The notes beneath the pieces were generated by a model, which was not told the origin of the DNA, searched no databases, and was given only the letters and a program-made list of their open reading frames with translations. Made by a program: the position numbers and the translations under genes. A stretch of 64,000 nt of DNA from NCBI RefSeq assembly GCF_902635505.1, contig NC_045428.1, positions 65,968,141 to 66,032,140 of the forward strand, given 5' to 3'. This stretch comes from Sarcophilus harrisii. Taxonomy: Eukaryota; Chordata; Mammalia; Dasyuromorphia; Dasyuridae. Shown in pieces: positions 1-11,860 of this stretch. Each line of letters opens with the position of its first letter. Position 1 is the first letter of the stretch.

Positions 1-19
1 AAAAATTTTAAACTTTTAT

Positions 20-102
20 AATTTTATATATATATACACACACACATATGTATGTCTTTCTATATGTGTATGTATATATATGTTCATATATATGTTTATG
101 TG

Positions 103-150
<48 letters not shown>
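20..150. repeat. Compound microsatellite (TA/CA/GA)n
   Basis: Alternating TA, CA and TATG steps run into a pure (GA)n tract of about 45 bases at 106-150. It lies in the SMARCAL1 intron that leaves the window on the left. No coding potential; any reading frame across it is low complexity. Confidence 0.9.
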
Positions 151-153
<3 letters not shown>

Positions 154-429
154 ATACAAGACTAAGAAGCCTGATTGACATAGAGGCTATCTTCCTATCT
201 TCTCTTAAAAAAAGATGTCACTGTTGTTCCTTTCCAGTCATCATCCCTATGGTTAAGAAGCATGAAAATAAACATACTTGGAGGCTGGAAGAAAAAGCAT
301 GACTAGTTCATCACCTAAAGCTATTATTAGAAGAACCATCATTTTCTTTCCTGCTTCACCAGTGAATCACTCAAGAGTTTTGGCTTTTGATTATGCTTTT
401 CCTCTTAGAGATATGGTCTTAACTCTGTA

Positions 430-1027
430 GACTGAGGATGGGAAGATGATAATGATGCGGGGAAAGATTCCAATCTTTGATTCCCAACCCCCCTAGCTAA
501 TGTAAATTACCCTTTGACTCACAAATCCTGGTCCCTTTGAATTCCAATAGAAGGTCAGGACCTGTCCCAGCCCCACCCGGATCTGAGCCAACTCTGGGGC
601 TACACCCCAAAGCCCCTCGAGCTAAGTCTCCCGACTTAAAAGGACCACACTGGGAACCCCTCTTTGCAGAGATTCCAAACATGGTCGCCATGTGAGGACC
701 CTCTGTCCACTGGACCCTCTGTCCAGTGCCCTCCTTATCTCTACCTTCACCTATCTCCTACTTCTAAACTCAGTAATAAACCTCTTTTATTAATCTAGCT
801 CTCTGGGCCAATAAATGCTTTTATTGGGAATCTGTGCCGCTACTAGACCTCATATACTGCCGTATCCTTGCGCCAAATCCAAGGGGGTTGCAGGGGAACT
901 CTATTTGACTCCCTGTACCCCAAACCTGCCACTAGACCTTAACTAAACCCTAATTTCATTTAGGTACCCCAAATCTAGACCTCAACATGTGGTCTACACC
1001 TCAACATTTGGTTCCTGATCTCAACAA
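430..1027 (+). mobile_element. Solo LTR-like fossil of an endogenous retrovirus
   Basis: A block of about 600 bases without tandem structure has the layout of a retroviral LTR: a GC-richer U3-like part, a TATA-like 'cttaaaagg' near 637, and AATAAA-type signals near 774 and 810, closing near 'ctcaaca'. No internal gag, pol or env sequence is seen beside it, so it looks like a solo LTR or LTR fragment, probably of class I (gammaretrovirus-like) type. The edges and family are inferred by eye; no clear target-site duplication was found. It is an old fossil. Confidence 0.45.
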
Positions 1028-1554
1028 TTAGAGTTACTGACCTATAGCAGGAAAAAAAAAGCTTATGGAGACCCACGTGGAAGTGAAAATTTTCTGAGGT
1101 TTGTTGAGAGGTTACTCTCCCATGATTCCCTTAATAGGAGGGAATATAACATTTTGTTCAATAAACATGATAAACATTTAAAAACATATTTCAATATCAT
1201 ATTATGAAAGAAAAAGAAGAAAAATAAGGAAGAAAAAGAAATAGAAGGGGAAAGAGAAGACAAGGAAAAAAAGGCTAAGAAACAGTCACAGTTTCCATGT
1301 GGTAATGGAATCCTCCTGGAGCATTAGGGGGCACAGCCTCACTAGGGCATGTCTACACCTGAGGCAGATCCCTTCTAAGCAATGGCAAGGAAACAAGGAC
1401 ATGCTGTTGTTAAGATATGGTCAATGGATTCCCTACTATTAATTCCATAGCATCAGTAGGCACTGATGATAAGAGCATCAGGGGAAGGGAAAGACAAGAA
1501 GGCAGATCCAAAGGCCTTCACACGGTTCATATCCACTGTCAGTGGTTGATTTAA

Positions 1555-1775
1555 TGGTCATTCTGCATTATTATAGCATCACAGGACCTTAGCTTGAGGA
1601 CTAAAAGGGACCTCAAGGGCCTCCTAATTCAAATTATTCATTTTCCAGAAGAGAAAAATGGAGGCCTAGAAAAGGGAATGAATGTCCTGTCCAGTCTACT
1701 GATTGCTGGACCCAGGATTTGACCTGAGGACCTCTGACTCTAAATCCACCAGACGAGTCAGAAATGATGTGACAA
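1555..1775 (-). repeat. MIR-like SINE relic
   Basis: The plus strand shows the reverse-complement MIR pattern: a 'tcattttccagaagagaaaaatggaggc' type segment, then 'ggatttgacctgaggacctctgactc'. Diverged, no flanking duplication visible. Confidence 0.6.
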
Positions 1776-2239
1776 CTAATTAAAACCACAGCAAGCTGAT
1801 AATTAGCACAGGCAGCCAGAGACATGAATTGAAAGTTCCAGAGGGAGCAGGATCTCCCTCCTACATTTTTCTATGTCCTGTAACTATTTCAGAGATTTCC
1901 TGCATGTCCCTGATTCCATGTCATGTTTATTTTACTTTCAATGTTACCTGATTAAAATGTTTTGTTTTATTTTTAACAGAAATTGTGAGAATGATTTTTT
2001 ACACCCCCCCCCCCCAAATCATCACAATGGTAAAGAAGTGAGAGGGGATGGGGCAGGGACAGAAAACAGGCTTCTGGTAAGGTATCTAGCACCCCAAAAT
2101 CTCAGAGGGGAGCCCACTTGGGGCCCACTTACTTGTACAACAGAGGCAGTGTAGCATTCTGAATTCAGAACCAGCCTCTCAAAGCTCTAGGCAACTCCCT
2201 AATAGTTTATATGAAAGAGTTTTCTCCCCAGTAAGGTAT

Positions 2240-3175
2240 TCAGTCCAGTGAAATCAGAAGTTCATTCCCATCTCTCCATGATATGTCTCACAAACCCTCA
2301 CTCAGCTTTTCCTTGAAGACCTTCAGTGACCTCACAAGACAACCCATTCCACTTTAGGTAGCTCTAACTGGGAAGTTTTTCCTTCTATCAGAAAAAAAAA
2401 TTACCTAAATGTGCCCTTTTATGGCTTCAACACATTGTTACTATCCAGGCAAGCCTTCAGAGCTATCCCATACCCTGTTCTCACTTCCTTTTAACTGATG
2501 CTTATATGATAGGAACTTGAGGTCTTTCCTTGACCTGATACACTCTCCAGAACACCTCCAACATCCTTCTTAAAATCCAACCCTGCTGTGACACCCTCAC
2601 CTGAGCACAAATCTGTCTCCCACCTTCTTACACCTGGAACCTCAGCTTCTCTTAATATAATCCCAGGAGATATGAGTTTTTCCTGGTTACCATAAGACGC
2701 TGAACCTTAAAGCTCCCAGATTGTTTTCAGGCAAACTACTGCTAACCATGTTTCCCCCATCTGGTGCTTTTGAAATCCACTCTCTCACCCATGCATAAGC
2801 CATTATATTGTTCCCTACTGAGTTTCATCCTATCAGATTTGGCTCCATATTCTACCAGGGATCCTCAAACTTTTTAAATAGGGGCCAGTTCACTGTCCCT
2901 CAGACTGTTGGAGGGCCGGACTATAGTAAAAACAAAAACTTTGTTTTGTAGGCCTTTAAATAAAGAAACTTCATAGCCCTGGGTGAAGGGAATAAACGTC
3001 CTCAGCTGCCGCATTTGGCCCGTGGGCCATAGTTTGAGGACCCCTGTATCTAGCCCATCAAGATCTTTTTAGTTCTTGATTCTATCATCTAGGGTGCCTG
3101 CTGTCCTTTCCAGCTTTATGCCATTTGCAAATTTGAGAAGCAAGCCATGAAATCATTGACAATAATGTTAACACC
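2240..3175 (-). mobile_element. L3/CR1-family LINE fragment, interrupted by a hAT element
   Basis: Read on the minus strand, this matches the 3' half of an L3/CR1-type LINE. Plus-strand landmarks include the 'aactactgctaaccatg' block, the 'tttcatcctatcagattt' block and 'tcatctgcaaattt'-like text near 3,120 followed by 'tcattgacaataatgttaac'. The same text in the other orientation occurs at 28.4-30.5 kb. A 191-bp hAT element splits it at 2,856-3,046. Too decayed for function. Confidence 0.65.
2856..3046. mobile_element. Non-autonomous hAT DNA transposon (MITE, 191 bp)
   Basis: Terminal inverted repeats are visible: 'CAGGGATCCTCAAACT' at the left and 'AGTTTGAGGACCCCTG' at the right, about 15 of 16 bases complementary. 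The interior has the 'gggccgg...ggcccgtgggcc' text common in hAT MITEs. Flanks 'tattctac' and 'tatctagc' look like a decayed 8-bp target duplication within the older CR1 sequence. No transposase is present. It resembles the OposCharlie-type elements of marsupials; the exact subfamily is not assigned. Confidence 0.8.
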
Positions 3176-3184
3176 GTGCAAAGT

Positions 3185-4115
3185 TAACAGCCATTCCCCA
3201 AAAGATATATGGTTAAATGAAAGGAACAAATAGTTCTTAAGAGACGAACTGCAAAGAATTCACAAACACATGAAAGATGCTCACTGTAAATAGTCAAATA
3301 TGACAACAAACGGTAATAGTCAATGTTAGAGGGGTTGGAGAGTGATGGATACACTAATACCTTGTTGCTGAAGCTATGAAATGGTCCAATCATTTTGGAA
3401 ATCAGTTTAGAATTATGCAAAAAGTGAGACTAAAATGGTCATGCTCCTTTAATCAGAAATTTTGGTTCTATATCTTCTATATTTTTATAATAAATAATGA
3501 CATTTATTATATATATGATATATAAATAATAAATATATATTTATATATTTTTATAAATTATTGGGTTTATATTACAAGGAAATCATCAATAAGAAGACAG
3601 TCACTTTGTACACCAAAATTCTTATAACAGCATTTTTTGCAATAGCAAAAAATTATAAACAAAGCTGATATCCATCAATTGGGGAATGGCTAGACTATAA
3701 TACATAAATATATTGGAATATCATAATAAGAAATGATGTATGTAATAAACATAGAGAAGCACAAAAAGATATGAACTGATGCAGAATGAAGTAAGCAGAG
3801 CCAAAATAGAATATATATGACTACACACACACACATAAAACAAAAGTGAATGTTGCAAAATTATATATATCAAGCATGACTTGAATGAAGAATGAAAAGA
3901 CACTCCTAATTCACTTCTTCATTAAAGGTGAGAAGTCCACAGGAATTGCGCATTAGGAATATTTTCAGACTTTTTCAATTAATTGATCCGTTGTGCTCAT
4001 TTTCTTCCTTTTACTTTTCTTAATCTTAAAAATACTATTTGTTCTACAGAATATCTCTCAGAGAAAAAACGAGAGGAACACTGGAAAAACTATAAGAATG
4101 TAAAAAGATAAGATA
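3185..4115 (+). mobile_element. Old L1 LINE 3' fragment (ORF2 tail)
   Basis: The plus strand shows decayed text of the L1 ORF2 C-terminal region: 'aatggtccaatcattttggaaatcag', 'atccatcaattggggaatggct', 'gaactgatgcagaatgaagtaagcagagcc'. An AT-rich expansion of about 60 bases sits near 3,490-3,550. Many differences from the younger L1 copies at 22 and 45 kb indicate an older insertion. Confidence 0.7.
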
Positions 4116-5388
4116 TCATGAAAACATTTTTTTTTAAATGACAGGTCAAAGACAAGCATAAATCTTTTGGCCATTCCACTGAAATTCTCCATTCAAGATG
4201 ATATTGACCATTATTGATGAATCTTTGGGATCTATCCATTCAACCAATTCTCAATCTAAGTACTTAGTTCTCATTGTTCTATCTTTTCCTGAAAAAATGA
4301 AGAAAAAAAAAAAAAAAAGAAAATTCTGCAAATGTTTTACTAAAATATAGATTAAAAAAACCCCAAACAACATAGCATTTCCCTGATCTAACAACTGGAT
4401 AAAATTTCAAACAAGAAAATGAACAGTGTCATAACACATTCTGGATGAATGCCAGCTCTATAGCATCCATTTTTCCTTTCTTAGATAATCACTAACCATT
4501 TCCTTAAGAATTATAGCCTAGAAGTTTACCAAAAATTTAAATCAACCTCACTGGCCTAGAGTTCGTATAGTCTATACCCTTCCAACTTTGAAAGTCTTCC
4601 CTTCTCTAGTCCTTTTTCCCACCATCTTCCAAAGCTCATTTACAGTGATTTGTTCAGAATCCAAGGTACAGCAAATAACCTGAAACCAAAGGCAGTTCAT
4701 TACTTTTTTGCTATCTCTAACGAGAAGGATGAGTTGGGATTGCAATTTTTTATTCCCTTTCTTTTTTTCTTATGAAATGGCTCATAATAAAGAATTAAAG
4801 GGAAGGGAAAGATTTATGTTAAAGAAATAAAGTTGATTTTAAAAACTATAACAGTAAGTATATATTTTAAAAATAGAACAACATTTCTCTTTGTCAGTTC
4901 CTCCAATTTTGGAACATGAGACTTTCATTAAGACAAGAAATAATCAACTGCTCTGCTTTCATGAGAGAAAAATCTCCATTAAATGTTCAGATAATTGAAT
5001 GCTTGCATGATTACTATATCATACCTCAGAGCTAGGCTTGTAATTTTCTTTCCTGAATGCCTCATCTAGTTCCTACTTCTGTCCCGGTGGTCTGTGGTAC
5101 ACTCCTAAGACGAAAATCACCTCTGTTAAGATTGCTGCTGCTTCACCCTCCATCGATTATCACCCCAAAGATTTTTCCCTCTGGTTCTATTTTTTCACAT
5201 AATCATATTTTCCAAATATTTGCTACCCTGAATCCTCACCCCTTCCCTCCACCCCTGCCACATGCATACTCTTTCTATAGAATAAGATAAACATATCCAA
5301 CTGTTCAGATACAAACTTCAGTCATGGGATTCATACTACCAAGCCTTGGTGATAACTAGGAAGACTTCCTTGTGATAGACCCTCAGGT
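4116..5388. other. Intronic sequence without recognised feature
   Basis: AT-rich intronic DNA. An A-rich run lies at 4,302-4,320. A pyrimidine-rich part near 5,200-5,275 gives a short chance reading frame. I see no exon, RNA gene or clear repeat family here. Confidence 0.5.
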
Positions 5389-5389
5389 C

Positions 5390-5556
5390 CTTGGACTCTT
5401 TACATTTTGGAGGGCAGGGGGAAAGGCAATCTGAGTTAAGCAACTTGTCTAGGATCATACAGTTAGCAAGTATCTGAGGCCATATTTGAAACCAGGTCTT
5501 TTTAACTCCAGGGCTGGTCCTTTACCCACTGTATCATCTTGCTGCCTCTGAACTTA
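5390..5556 (-). mobile_element. MAR-type CORE-SINE
   Basis: Plus-strand text 'aagcaacttgtctaggatcatacagttagcaagtatctgaggcc' and 'ccactgtatcatcttgctgcct' is the reverse complement of the marsupial tRNA-derived SINE (compare 26,293-26,437). The tRNA-like head lies at the right end. Confidence 0.75.
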
Positions 5557-5557
5557 T

Positions 5558-6245
5558 TTTTGTTTTCCTTTTTTTTTTGGTGATATATGTACATTAATTT
5601 TTTTAAAATACATATTTCTTTATGAATCATGTAGGGAGAGAAAAATCTGAACAAAAGGGAAAAACCATGAGAAGAGTGTCGATTTTCATTCAGTCTCCAT
5701 AGTTCTTCCTTTGGGTGCAGATGGGGTTTTCTATTCAAAGTTTGTTGGGATTGCCTTGGATCACTGAACCGCTGAGAACAACTAAATCTTTCATAGTTGA
5801 TTATCGTACATTCTTGCTGTTATTGTATACAATGTATTCCTGGTTCTGTTTGTTTCATTCAGCATCAGTTCATGTAAATCGTTCCAGGCCTTTCTAAAAT
5901 CAGCTTGTTCATCATTTTTTATAGAACAATATAATATTCCATTACCTTCATATACCACAGCTTGTTCAGTCATTTTCCAATTGATGGGTATCTACTAATT
6001 CTCCAATTCTTTGCTACCACAAAAAGAGCTGCTACAAACCTTTTTTGCACATGAGTCCTTTTCCCTCCTTTATGATTTCCTTGGGATACAGACTCATTAA
6101 TGGCACTGCCGGGTCAAAGAGTATGAACAGTTTAATAGCCCTTTGGGCATATGAAACCATTTTTTCAGTATTTTGATAGCTATACTTCAGGGGAATTGGT
6201 TTTCTTTGTAATCCTGGGAATTTCATTTTATGCATTTAAGAACAT
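5558..6245 (-). mobile_element. 5'-truncated L1 LINE
   Basis: The 3' end (A-rich on the minus strand) lies near 5,560. Minus-strand translation near 5,800-6,200 gives pieces of the ORF2 C-terminus such as 'LFILFDPAVPLMSLYPKEI' and 'DFRKAWNDLHELMLNE', homologous to the corresponding part of mammalian L1 ORF2. It is broken by frameshifts and stops and is not a gene. Confidence 0.8.
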
Positions 6246-6359
6246 GATTCTCCAGGCTTCAAGTTTCCCATGGCACACCAAAAGAACTTATATCCTCTAA
6301 CTTCAAAATCACTCTTCTTCCTACTCCATCACGCTTGTACTTGTGTCCCATGCAGTAAC

Positions 6360-6560
6360 CCATAGAGGGATAGGCCTGGAGTCAGGAAGTCCCAGAGCTC
6401 CAATTTGGCCTCAAGAGACACTTAACTCTGTCTCGTTTCCCTAACAGTAAATTGGGGATAATGATAGAAGCTACCTCCCAGGGTTGCTGTGAGCATCAAA
6501 GGAGATATATATATTTTAATCAGTGCTTCAGCACATAATAGGTGCTACAGAAAGGCTTAC
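6360..6560 (+). repeat. CORE-SINE/MIR relic
   Basis: 'ggcctggagtcaggaagtcc', 'ctcgtttccctaacagtaaattgggg', 'ggttgctgtgagcatcaaa', then 'acataataggtgc' follow the order of a MIR/THER-type CORE-SINE in sense orientation. Confidence 0.7.
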
Positions 6561-7644
6561 TGCCTCCTGCCTGAGATATCCTGTATTTTATGGGAGGTCA
6601 GGAGCATTATTACAGGAACATTCTTGGATTTGTGTGAATTTCCAGAGGACACTTTTCTTTCCACACTGCAGTTACTACATAAACACTAGCTTTCTTCCAC
6701 TTACTTTTCAGCTTAGAGTCCTTTTGATGAGATAGGCAGACTCTGAACAAACATATTCTTAGCTGTTAAGGGCATCCTATCACTAACCAGAATCACTATC
6801 CTTATTATTCCTCTATTCTCAATTTTATCTGAGAATTCCAGATCCTATTTTCTATTGCCACTTCTTAAAAGCCCCAAATCTGCCCTTTTCTTGTGAATCT
6901 CTTTAACAGTAACTGCAGGAGCCTCTAGGTGCTCAGCTTCTGGCCAAAGACTCCCAAACCTTTTCCCTGTTATGCGTGTTTCTTTTGAGGGGATCATATG
7001 TGACCACATGAATTGTGAGAAGGGGGACACTGACTTTAACAAGGTTCTCTGTCATGTCTAGGATACCAGCCCCAAGAAAGAAACAGATATTTCTACTGTT
7101 CTTAACAAAGTTAGCGGGGCTGCTCTGGATCCTTTGGCAGCAAGTTACCCACCATCCAGTTTTTTTCTTCTTCCTCTGACTCTTGTTGGATGATTTCTCA
7201 CAAGTCATTTTATCACTCCTTGAAGCATGAGTACCTACATTATGCTTAAAGCCCTCAGCACTCGCCTCTCCAGAAAACTCCAAATTTGTTGTCGTTTGGC
7301 TGCTCAATGACATTTTTCTACTCTTTGGCCCCATGACAAAAATCAAGTTTCCTCTCTGCCTCTTCAGATCTCCCTTACTTCTTTCTTTTCCTACTGAATT
7401 CCCACTTTCAGCTCTTCAGTTGCGGGATTCCTAGAATCACCAACTGATCATTACATTTGGGAATGCTAATCAGCTGGTAAACTACTGTTCACAAGTCTTG
7501 AATTGCTCTTTATCCTTAAAAACTTTCAGGATTTCCTAAGAATAATGACAATAGTGAGCTTGGAAGAAGAAGGGGAAGGTGAGAAAGAGAAAAAGGTCAA
7601 GTTCATCCTTTGGATTTCAAGTGGTAGGAGCAATAATACCCAAA

Positions 7645-7897
7645 TGAGATAGAGAGTATTGGAAAGAGTGCTGGACTTAGGGGCAAAAGATAACTTGGTT
7701 CAAATATCACCTCCATCCCTATATGTGGCCTTGGGCAATTTATTTAATCTCCCTGAACCTTAGCTTTTTCATCTGTAAAATGGGAATAATATTTATAGTA
7801 CCTATTTCATAAGGTTGCTGTGAGGAATGTATAAGATAAAAGTATTTCTCTTTATAATCTTATATAAATGTCAGCTATCATCATCATCATCATCACT
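7645..7897 (+). repeat. CORE-SINE relic ending in (ATC)n
   Basis: In order: 'ggaaagagtgctggacttag', 'ggccttgggcaatttattt', 'catctgtaaaatggg', 'aaggttgctgtgagga', 'aaatgtcagctatcatcatc'. The tail is a short (ATC)n microsatellite. Confidence 0.75.
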
Positions 7898-8874
7898 ACT
7901 GTTAAATCAAGACAGATGCCTTCCCCATGTTCCCGGGAAATGGAATCAGTCTTGACTTTGCAGTTTTGGATTTTCTAGGTTGGCTCACCATTGTTTACAA
8001 TGCTCTTTTTCCACAAGGCCTTAGAACGAGTCAGAGAAGAAAAAATTCCTTCACATCAAATAGCAAATAGATATCTATTATAAATATTAATGTGAATGTG
8101 GAAGGCTGACCCATCTATTGCCACCTTAAATTGGTTTGTGTTTCCAATTTACTTAAGCTTTTTTATAGAGAAATCAAAACACATTTCTGTTCTCAACAAA
8201 ACACAAGCAACAGTTATTCCTGGAAGCAGTATTCACATACCAAATTCACTGTGATGTGAAATTGGGCAAGGCTGAAGGCATTAATGTAAGAGTACATCCA
8301 TCTTGATGCAGAAATGCACTTTACACCTCCAAATTAAATCTAAGTATGCTGGTTTCTATATACTTCAAAAGACTCGGCACTCTATGTGCCTTCGGAAACA
8401 ATTTTCATTTTAATCCTGGTGATCCTCAGACTCAAATAGCAGGTGGAAAAATCAAGGCAGGATTGATGATCTGTCTGGCTAGAAGGATGGTGCTTCATAA
8501 GCATAATATTTTGGCACCCAGATCTCTTCAACCATCCTCTCCATAATAAAAGCTCCCAACTACTTTAATGTACCATTGAGGAAAATGTCTATTTCTGGCT
8601 TGTTGACTTATCTCCACTGTCTTTTCTCTGGGAAAATGATGATAGTGAGCTTTCTGATAAATGGGAACTATTTGATGGTCATTTTTGTGAAAGAGGTTTT
8701 TGGTTGAGCCAAATGTTTCCAAACAGTATCTGACAAAAGGAAATCAATACCTGAAAGGGATGGTCCTGCTCCATACTAGAGCAAAATCCACAGTGCAATC
8801 CTCATTTCAAGTCCCTTAAAAGTCATAAAAGAGAAATGTTTCCTCTAAAAGCAATCTGTCACAGAGTTCATTGA
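7898..8874. other. Intronic sequence without recognised feature
   Basis: No exon-like frame, splice-flanked coding segment or clear repeat was recognised. Short open frames here have no recognisable similarity. Confidence 0.45.
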
Positions 8875-8879
8875 TATCC

Positions 8880-9290
8880 TCATCAGTAAGAGCAAAGGAC
8901 AGCAAACTATGGCCTGGGGGGGACCAACTACAGTCTGTTGCATATTTCTGTATGGCCAGCAAGCTAAGAATAGTTTTTCTTACATTGTTTAACACAATAA
9001 AACTTTTTTTTTTTTTAAATCATAAAAGCCATACAAAAAACCAGCTTTGGGCAATCTTCTTTTGCCAGTCTGTTCTACAGGAAGGACCTGAAAGGCCCTC
9101 TTGTTTAGGGGTTGCAACCCCCAAACTTCCCAGTACTACTGAGTTAAATTAAAATATATATGGGAAGTGTTACCAAAATAAATAAAAATTAATCTATAAA
9201 TTAACCTAATGTTAACCTATGGTTTTCTAATCAACGTGCAGCCTGCAGAGATCCATTTCTTTTTGAATTTGACATTATTGCTCTAATTGA
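8880..9290. mobile_element. Two adjoining hAT DNA transposon relics
   Basis: At 8,893-9,050 'cagcaaactatggcctggg', 'tatggccagcaagctaagaatagtttt' is the interior of a Charlie-like hAT element. At 9,105-9,285 'ggttgcaacccc', an AAATAAATAAAAA-type core, 'gcagcctgcagagatcc' and a closing 'tttgaatttgacattattgctc' look like a second hAT family, also seen at 15.76 and 41.28 kb. Both are decayed and lack transposase. Confidence 0.55.
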
Positions 9291-9291
9291 A

Positions 9292-9412
9292 AATGAGGAC
9301 TATAGAAGTGAAATAATTTCCCCAAAGTCATGAAGATTGTAAAATGGCAGAGCTGGAATTTGAACCCAGTTTCCTGACATCAATGAATCCAGAATTGTTT
9401 TCAACATACTCC
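9292..9412 (-). repeat. MIR relic
   Basis: 'aatttccccaaagtcatgaag', 'ggcagagctggaatttgaaccc' and 'tttcctgacatcaatgaatccaga' follow the reverse-complement MIR consensus. Confidence 0.75.
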
Positions 9413-10499
9413 CATGTTCTAATGAATCATTACATGTAAAGGACTAATAGACGTTAGTTTGCCCCAGGAGTCCTTGAACACAATGATTTCCTAAAGCAAT
9501 CATCTTATTTTATAGAAAAGGTGAGTGAGATCCAGAGGTAGAAATTTAATGACTTGAGGATTCCAGGCATGTCAGAAGCCAGCAAGGATGGCTCGGCATT
9601 TTCTCTCCTCACCATCAAGACCAATTTTCAACCTTCTCTGGCTTACACCTTCTTTTACCAAGTGCCAGGTAAGACCCCGAGTTCTAGTTGGGGAGGGGTT
9701 CTACCCTCAGCTCTGCCTTTAACTTGCTGAAGGGCTTTGAACAAGCTCTTCCCTTCTTGGAACCCCAGGAAGAATCAATCATCTTTATCCTAGGACGTAG
9801 CTGAGCTCATCTATAAAAAATTGCTTCCACTTCTTTAAAAATAGCCAAAGAGCTAGACAGAAGAACTCAATGGCTGGCTATATCCCATCAAAGAGAAGCC
9901 ATTCATCTGACATTTAAATCTGTCCTTGGCTCAGGATTCCACAGAAGTCTCAAGTGCCTGTGGTCAGAGGACAGTAACACTGCTATGGCCATCAGGTCAC
10001 CTTTTGGTTTCAGTCTGCCTATGGACACTAAATATTTTATAATACAATTTGATCTTGCTATTTAGAGGGATCCTTTCTACGAAGAGGCTAAATGTATTTC
10101 ACTGACACTTTATTGACATCCCTATGAGATTAGGTAGAGACAAGGGACCTTTCCACTTAAAGAGAGGAAAAGGGAGGTCCAGAGGACTCCCCCATTGATT
10201 ACTTGGCCGCTTAGGTAGCATAAGAAGAATGGCTGCAAGAAAATATAGGTTTGTGCTATGGCCTAAGTAAACTAGGTAAAACTAGGTGTCCACATCTCAA
10301 GCTCCAGATCTCTTGTCTGAGTTATGTCCACGGACAAACTTGCTGCTAATACATGAGTCCTCCCATTGGCCTGGGGAAGTGACAGGATTCACTCCAAGCA
10401 TAACCAATGCTGTCAGTAGAACAAACCACAGTAGAATCTTAATTATTTGGGACTTGGAGATAAAGATAAATGATTAAAATGACTAACAGAAACAATTAT
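9413..10499. other. Intronic sequence without recognised feature
   Basis: A weak MIR-like piece may lie at 9,500-9,560 ('ttttatagaaaaggtgagtgag'). Otherwise nothing was recognised; no splice-flanked coding frame is visible on the minus strand. Confidence 0.45.
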
Positions 10500-10509
10500 A
10501 AGATGACAC

Positions 10510-10735
10510 AGAGTCTTGTAGGGTTACAAGACACTTTTACATCTATCACTTCTACTATCCCTTGTAATGACAGGTGAAGAAGGCAGCTGGTACACGGATT
10601 AATAATCCCATTTTACAGATTTAAAAAGGAGGGTCAGAGGGGGTCAAGAACTTGTTCATGGTCACACAGCTAAACAAAGGGCAGAGATGAGACTAGAACC
10701 AAGTTTGCTGATTCTGAATCCAGGACTGGTCCCAC
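10510..10735 (-). repeat. MIR relic
   Basis: 'cccattttacagatttaaaaagg', 'ttgttcatggtcacacagctaaa', 'gagatgagactagaaccaag' follow the reverse-complement MIR order. Confidence 0.8.
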
Positions 10736-11149
10736 CTTTTTTCTTCTTGGTGAGAAGAAATAACAAGCTTTGGAATAGATTCCCAAGGAAAGGATAAAGT
10801 TTAGCCAACTTTCCCTCTTACAGGTGAAATTAGCTTTCATTCCTATAGCCAGATGGGGCAAAATATAAAAATAATGATCAACTGTCAATTACTTGTTCTC
10901 CTTAAAGTTAGTGACCTTTGCATGAAAGCAACACCATTGTACCCTCCCTTGCCTGATTGATTCCATTTCTGTCTACCAAGATGGCCAAGGTCCCTGGGTG
11001 CAGATTCTCCATCTGATGCAGGGCTCAGCATATTGTGCACAATCTCAGAATCTAAATTCCGAAAGAGCCTCCAATCGTTTGCTTGAGAAAGCCTTTCACA
11101 AAAAAAGAAAAACCACAATCTTCCTTAGTCAGCTGATAATAGGGTGTAA

Positions 11150-11480
11150 GAAAATCCATAGATTTAGAACTATTAGAGACTTTAGTGAAAGTCCAAACCC
11201 TTCATTTTGCAAATGAAGAAATGGAGACCCAAGAAAAACAAAAAACTCACTCAAAGCTCACACATGTAAGAAAAGTGACTAATAGTTATTTGAGTTTCTA
11301 AGATTTACATTTTCTTTAAAAAACAAAAACACCCTATGAGGTAGTACAAAGATTTTTATCCTCAGGATGAGTCTCAGAGAGAGTAAAAGCAATGTGTCTA
11401 TGGTCACACAGCTAGCAAGGACCAGAGCTAGAATTCTAACTCAGGCTCTTGAACTCCAAATGCAACGCCTTTCCTCCCAC
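11150..11480 (-). repeat. Two MIR relics in tandem
   Basis: One piece lies at about 11,150-11,240 ('cattttgcaaatgaagaaatggagac'). A second lies at about 11,300-11,475, with 'ccctatgaggtag', 'gtctatggtcacacagctagc' and 'tctaactcaggctcttgaactcc'. Both are minus-sense MIR text. Confidence 0.7.
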
Positions 11481-11689
11481 AGCTGTAGGCAGCTGGGTCT
11501 CACTTAAATCCAGTTCACATGCAAGTTAAGGTAACATCCTCATAATGTCCTTGGTCATCAACAAGGTAAACACCCCCCAAGTCCAACCACTGATGCATTT
11601 GGTGAAAGTGCTGAAAGTTCTTTGGCAACCAAGTCTGGATTGCCAAAATCTTACAACTGCTTCCTGATGGTTACAGAGAAAAAAGGGAT

Positions 11690-11860
11690 GTCTCTTTCCT
11701 AGTCACGGCTATAAATGAGGCTAGGATTGAAGCCCCAGTTTGGCTACTTCCAACCAATGTGACCTTGACATTTAAGTCTGCTTCCTTATCTATAAATAAT
11801 GGGATGGGACTAGAGGATCCTGGGGTCCCTTCTAGATTTAAATCTATGAACCTAAGACAA
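11690..11860 (+). repeat. CORE-SINE relic
   Basis: 'tgaccttgacatttaagtctg', 'cttatctataaataatggga', 'gggactagaggatcctgggg', 'cccttctagatttaaatctatga' match the sense order of the THER/CORE-SINE 3' part. Confidence 0.65.

Noticed and set aside
1063-1263. Minus-strand frame near 1.1-1.26 kb
   Set aside because: Phe/Ser-rich reading of an A/G-rich tract with no similarity to any exon.
6933-7346. 137-codon open frame on the minus strand in the SMARCAL1 intron
   Set aside because: No recognisable domain, Lys/Ser-rich, no splice-site support and no similarity to the SMARCAL1 sequence expected next; length is within chance for this amount of DNA.
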